From the NCBI GenBank assembly GCA_963579995.1, contig CAUZIY010000196.1:1-5547 (forward strand): DNA of 5,547 nt. Reading direction: 5' to 3'. The position numbers and the translations under genes were made by a program. Origin of the DNA: UBA6626 sp963579995. GTDB lineage: Bacteria; Planctomycetota; Phycisphaerae; Phycisphaerales; Phycisphaeraceae. Position 1 is the stretch's first letter, and each line of letters opens with the position of its first letter. Of this stretch, positions 5,425-5,547 are shown piece by piece. The notes under the pieces are model-generated. The model had not been told where the DNA came from and searched no databases. It saw nothing but the letters and a program-made list of their open reading frames with translations.

Positions 5425-5547
5425 TCAATGTGGTATGAATGGGGCTGTGACGATCTTAAGTTGATCTTCCGGGAGTTCGATCAAAGTATGGTGTCGGTTA
5501 CCACTCACTGTATGAGTATCCATCGATGGAGTCTTATTGTCACATAG
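5425..5547 (-). CDS. possible 3' end of an unrecognised gene upstream of ruvA (partial)
   Basis: A minus-strand frame is open from the right edge to TGA at 5427-5425 (40 sense codons), ending 72 nt before the ruvA ATG. The peptide has a protein-like pattern, for example 'NRHHTLIELPEDQLKIVT' then 'APFIPH' and stop. Orientation and spacing would suit the gene preceding ruvA. The plus strand is open over the same interval, ending at TAG 5545-5547, but its translation is rich in Trp, Cys and Met and has no good ribosome-binding site, so the minus reading is preferred. No family recognised. With so short a stretch it may be chance. Confidence 0.3.
   Translation of the reverse strand, partial: LCDNKTPSMDTHTVSGNRHHTLIELPEDQLKIVTAPFIPH

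Noticed and set aside
5410..5547. Plus-strand frame from GTG 5410 or ATG 5428 to TAG at the window end
   Set aside because: Unusually rich in Trp, Cys and Met, with no good ribosome-binding site. The minus-strand reading of the same interval is more protein-like.

Overview
The window looks like bacterial chromosome of middling GC content, densely coded, with no mobile elements, CRISPR arrays, rRNA or tRNA that I can see. The lineage is most likely planctomycete, probably Phycisphaerae-like. This is inferred from the RuvA, which has an extended acidic-pin region and the segments 'RLAGFLS' and 'EREFFELF', from a CAVC-type thioredoxin reductase, and from a NagB-like/ketose-bisphosphate aldolase/PPi-type phosphofructokinase cluster. 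I could not run a search to confirm it.

Layout. (1) At the left edge, on the minus strand, is the first 83 codons of a Tat-exported aldo/keto reductase-like protein. (2) A 322-nt divergent intergenic region (251-572) carries a -10 box for that gene, a 10-nt direct repeat, and a protein-like reading frame without a start. (3) A plus-strand run of three sugar-phosphate genes follows: a NagB/6-phosphogluconolactonase-superfamily isomerase (573-1442), a zinc-dependent class II ketose-bisphosphate aldolase (1546-2430) and a PfkA-family 6-phosphofructokinase with pyrophosphate-type active-site residues (2415-3608). The aldolase and kinase genes overlap by 16 nt. (4) trxB, thioredoxin reductase (3647-4651), has its own extended -10 promoter only 9 nt before the ATG. 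(5) Convergent to it, 5 nt away, is ruvA on the minus strand (4657-5352), also with a -10 box 8 nt before the ATG and no Shine-Dalgarno. (6) At the right edge is an open minus-strand frame (5425-5547) that may be the 3' end of the gene upstream of ruvA.

How the genes fit together. The three-gene cluster reads as a compact lower pathway. An aldose/amino-sugar phosphate would be isomerised to a ketose-6-phosphate, phosphorylated at C1 (predicted donor pyrophosphate) to a ketose-1,6-bisphosphate, and cleaved to two trioses. The sequence does not show which sugar feeds it. The NagB-like enzyme keeps the proton-transfer Asp and the catalytic His, but the position of NagB Asp141 is Thr. trxB and ruvA are housekeeping genes with no evident functional tie to the cluster.

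The points most worth checking are the apparently leaderless trxB and ruvA transcripts, the altered active site of the NagB-like enzyme, the PPi-type kinase within the pathway cluster, and the remodelled acidic pin of RuvA. I found no clear evidence of an undescribed defence or mobile system.
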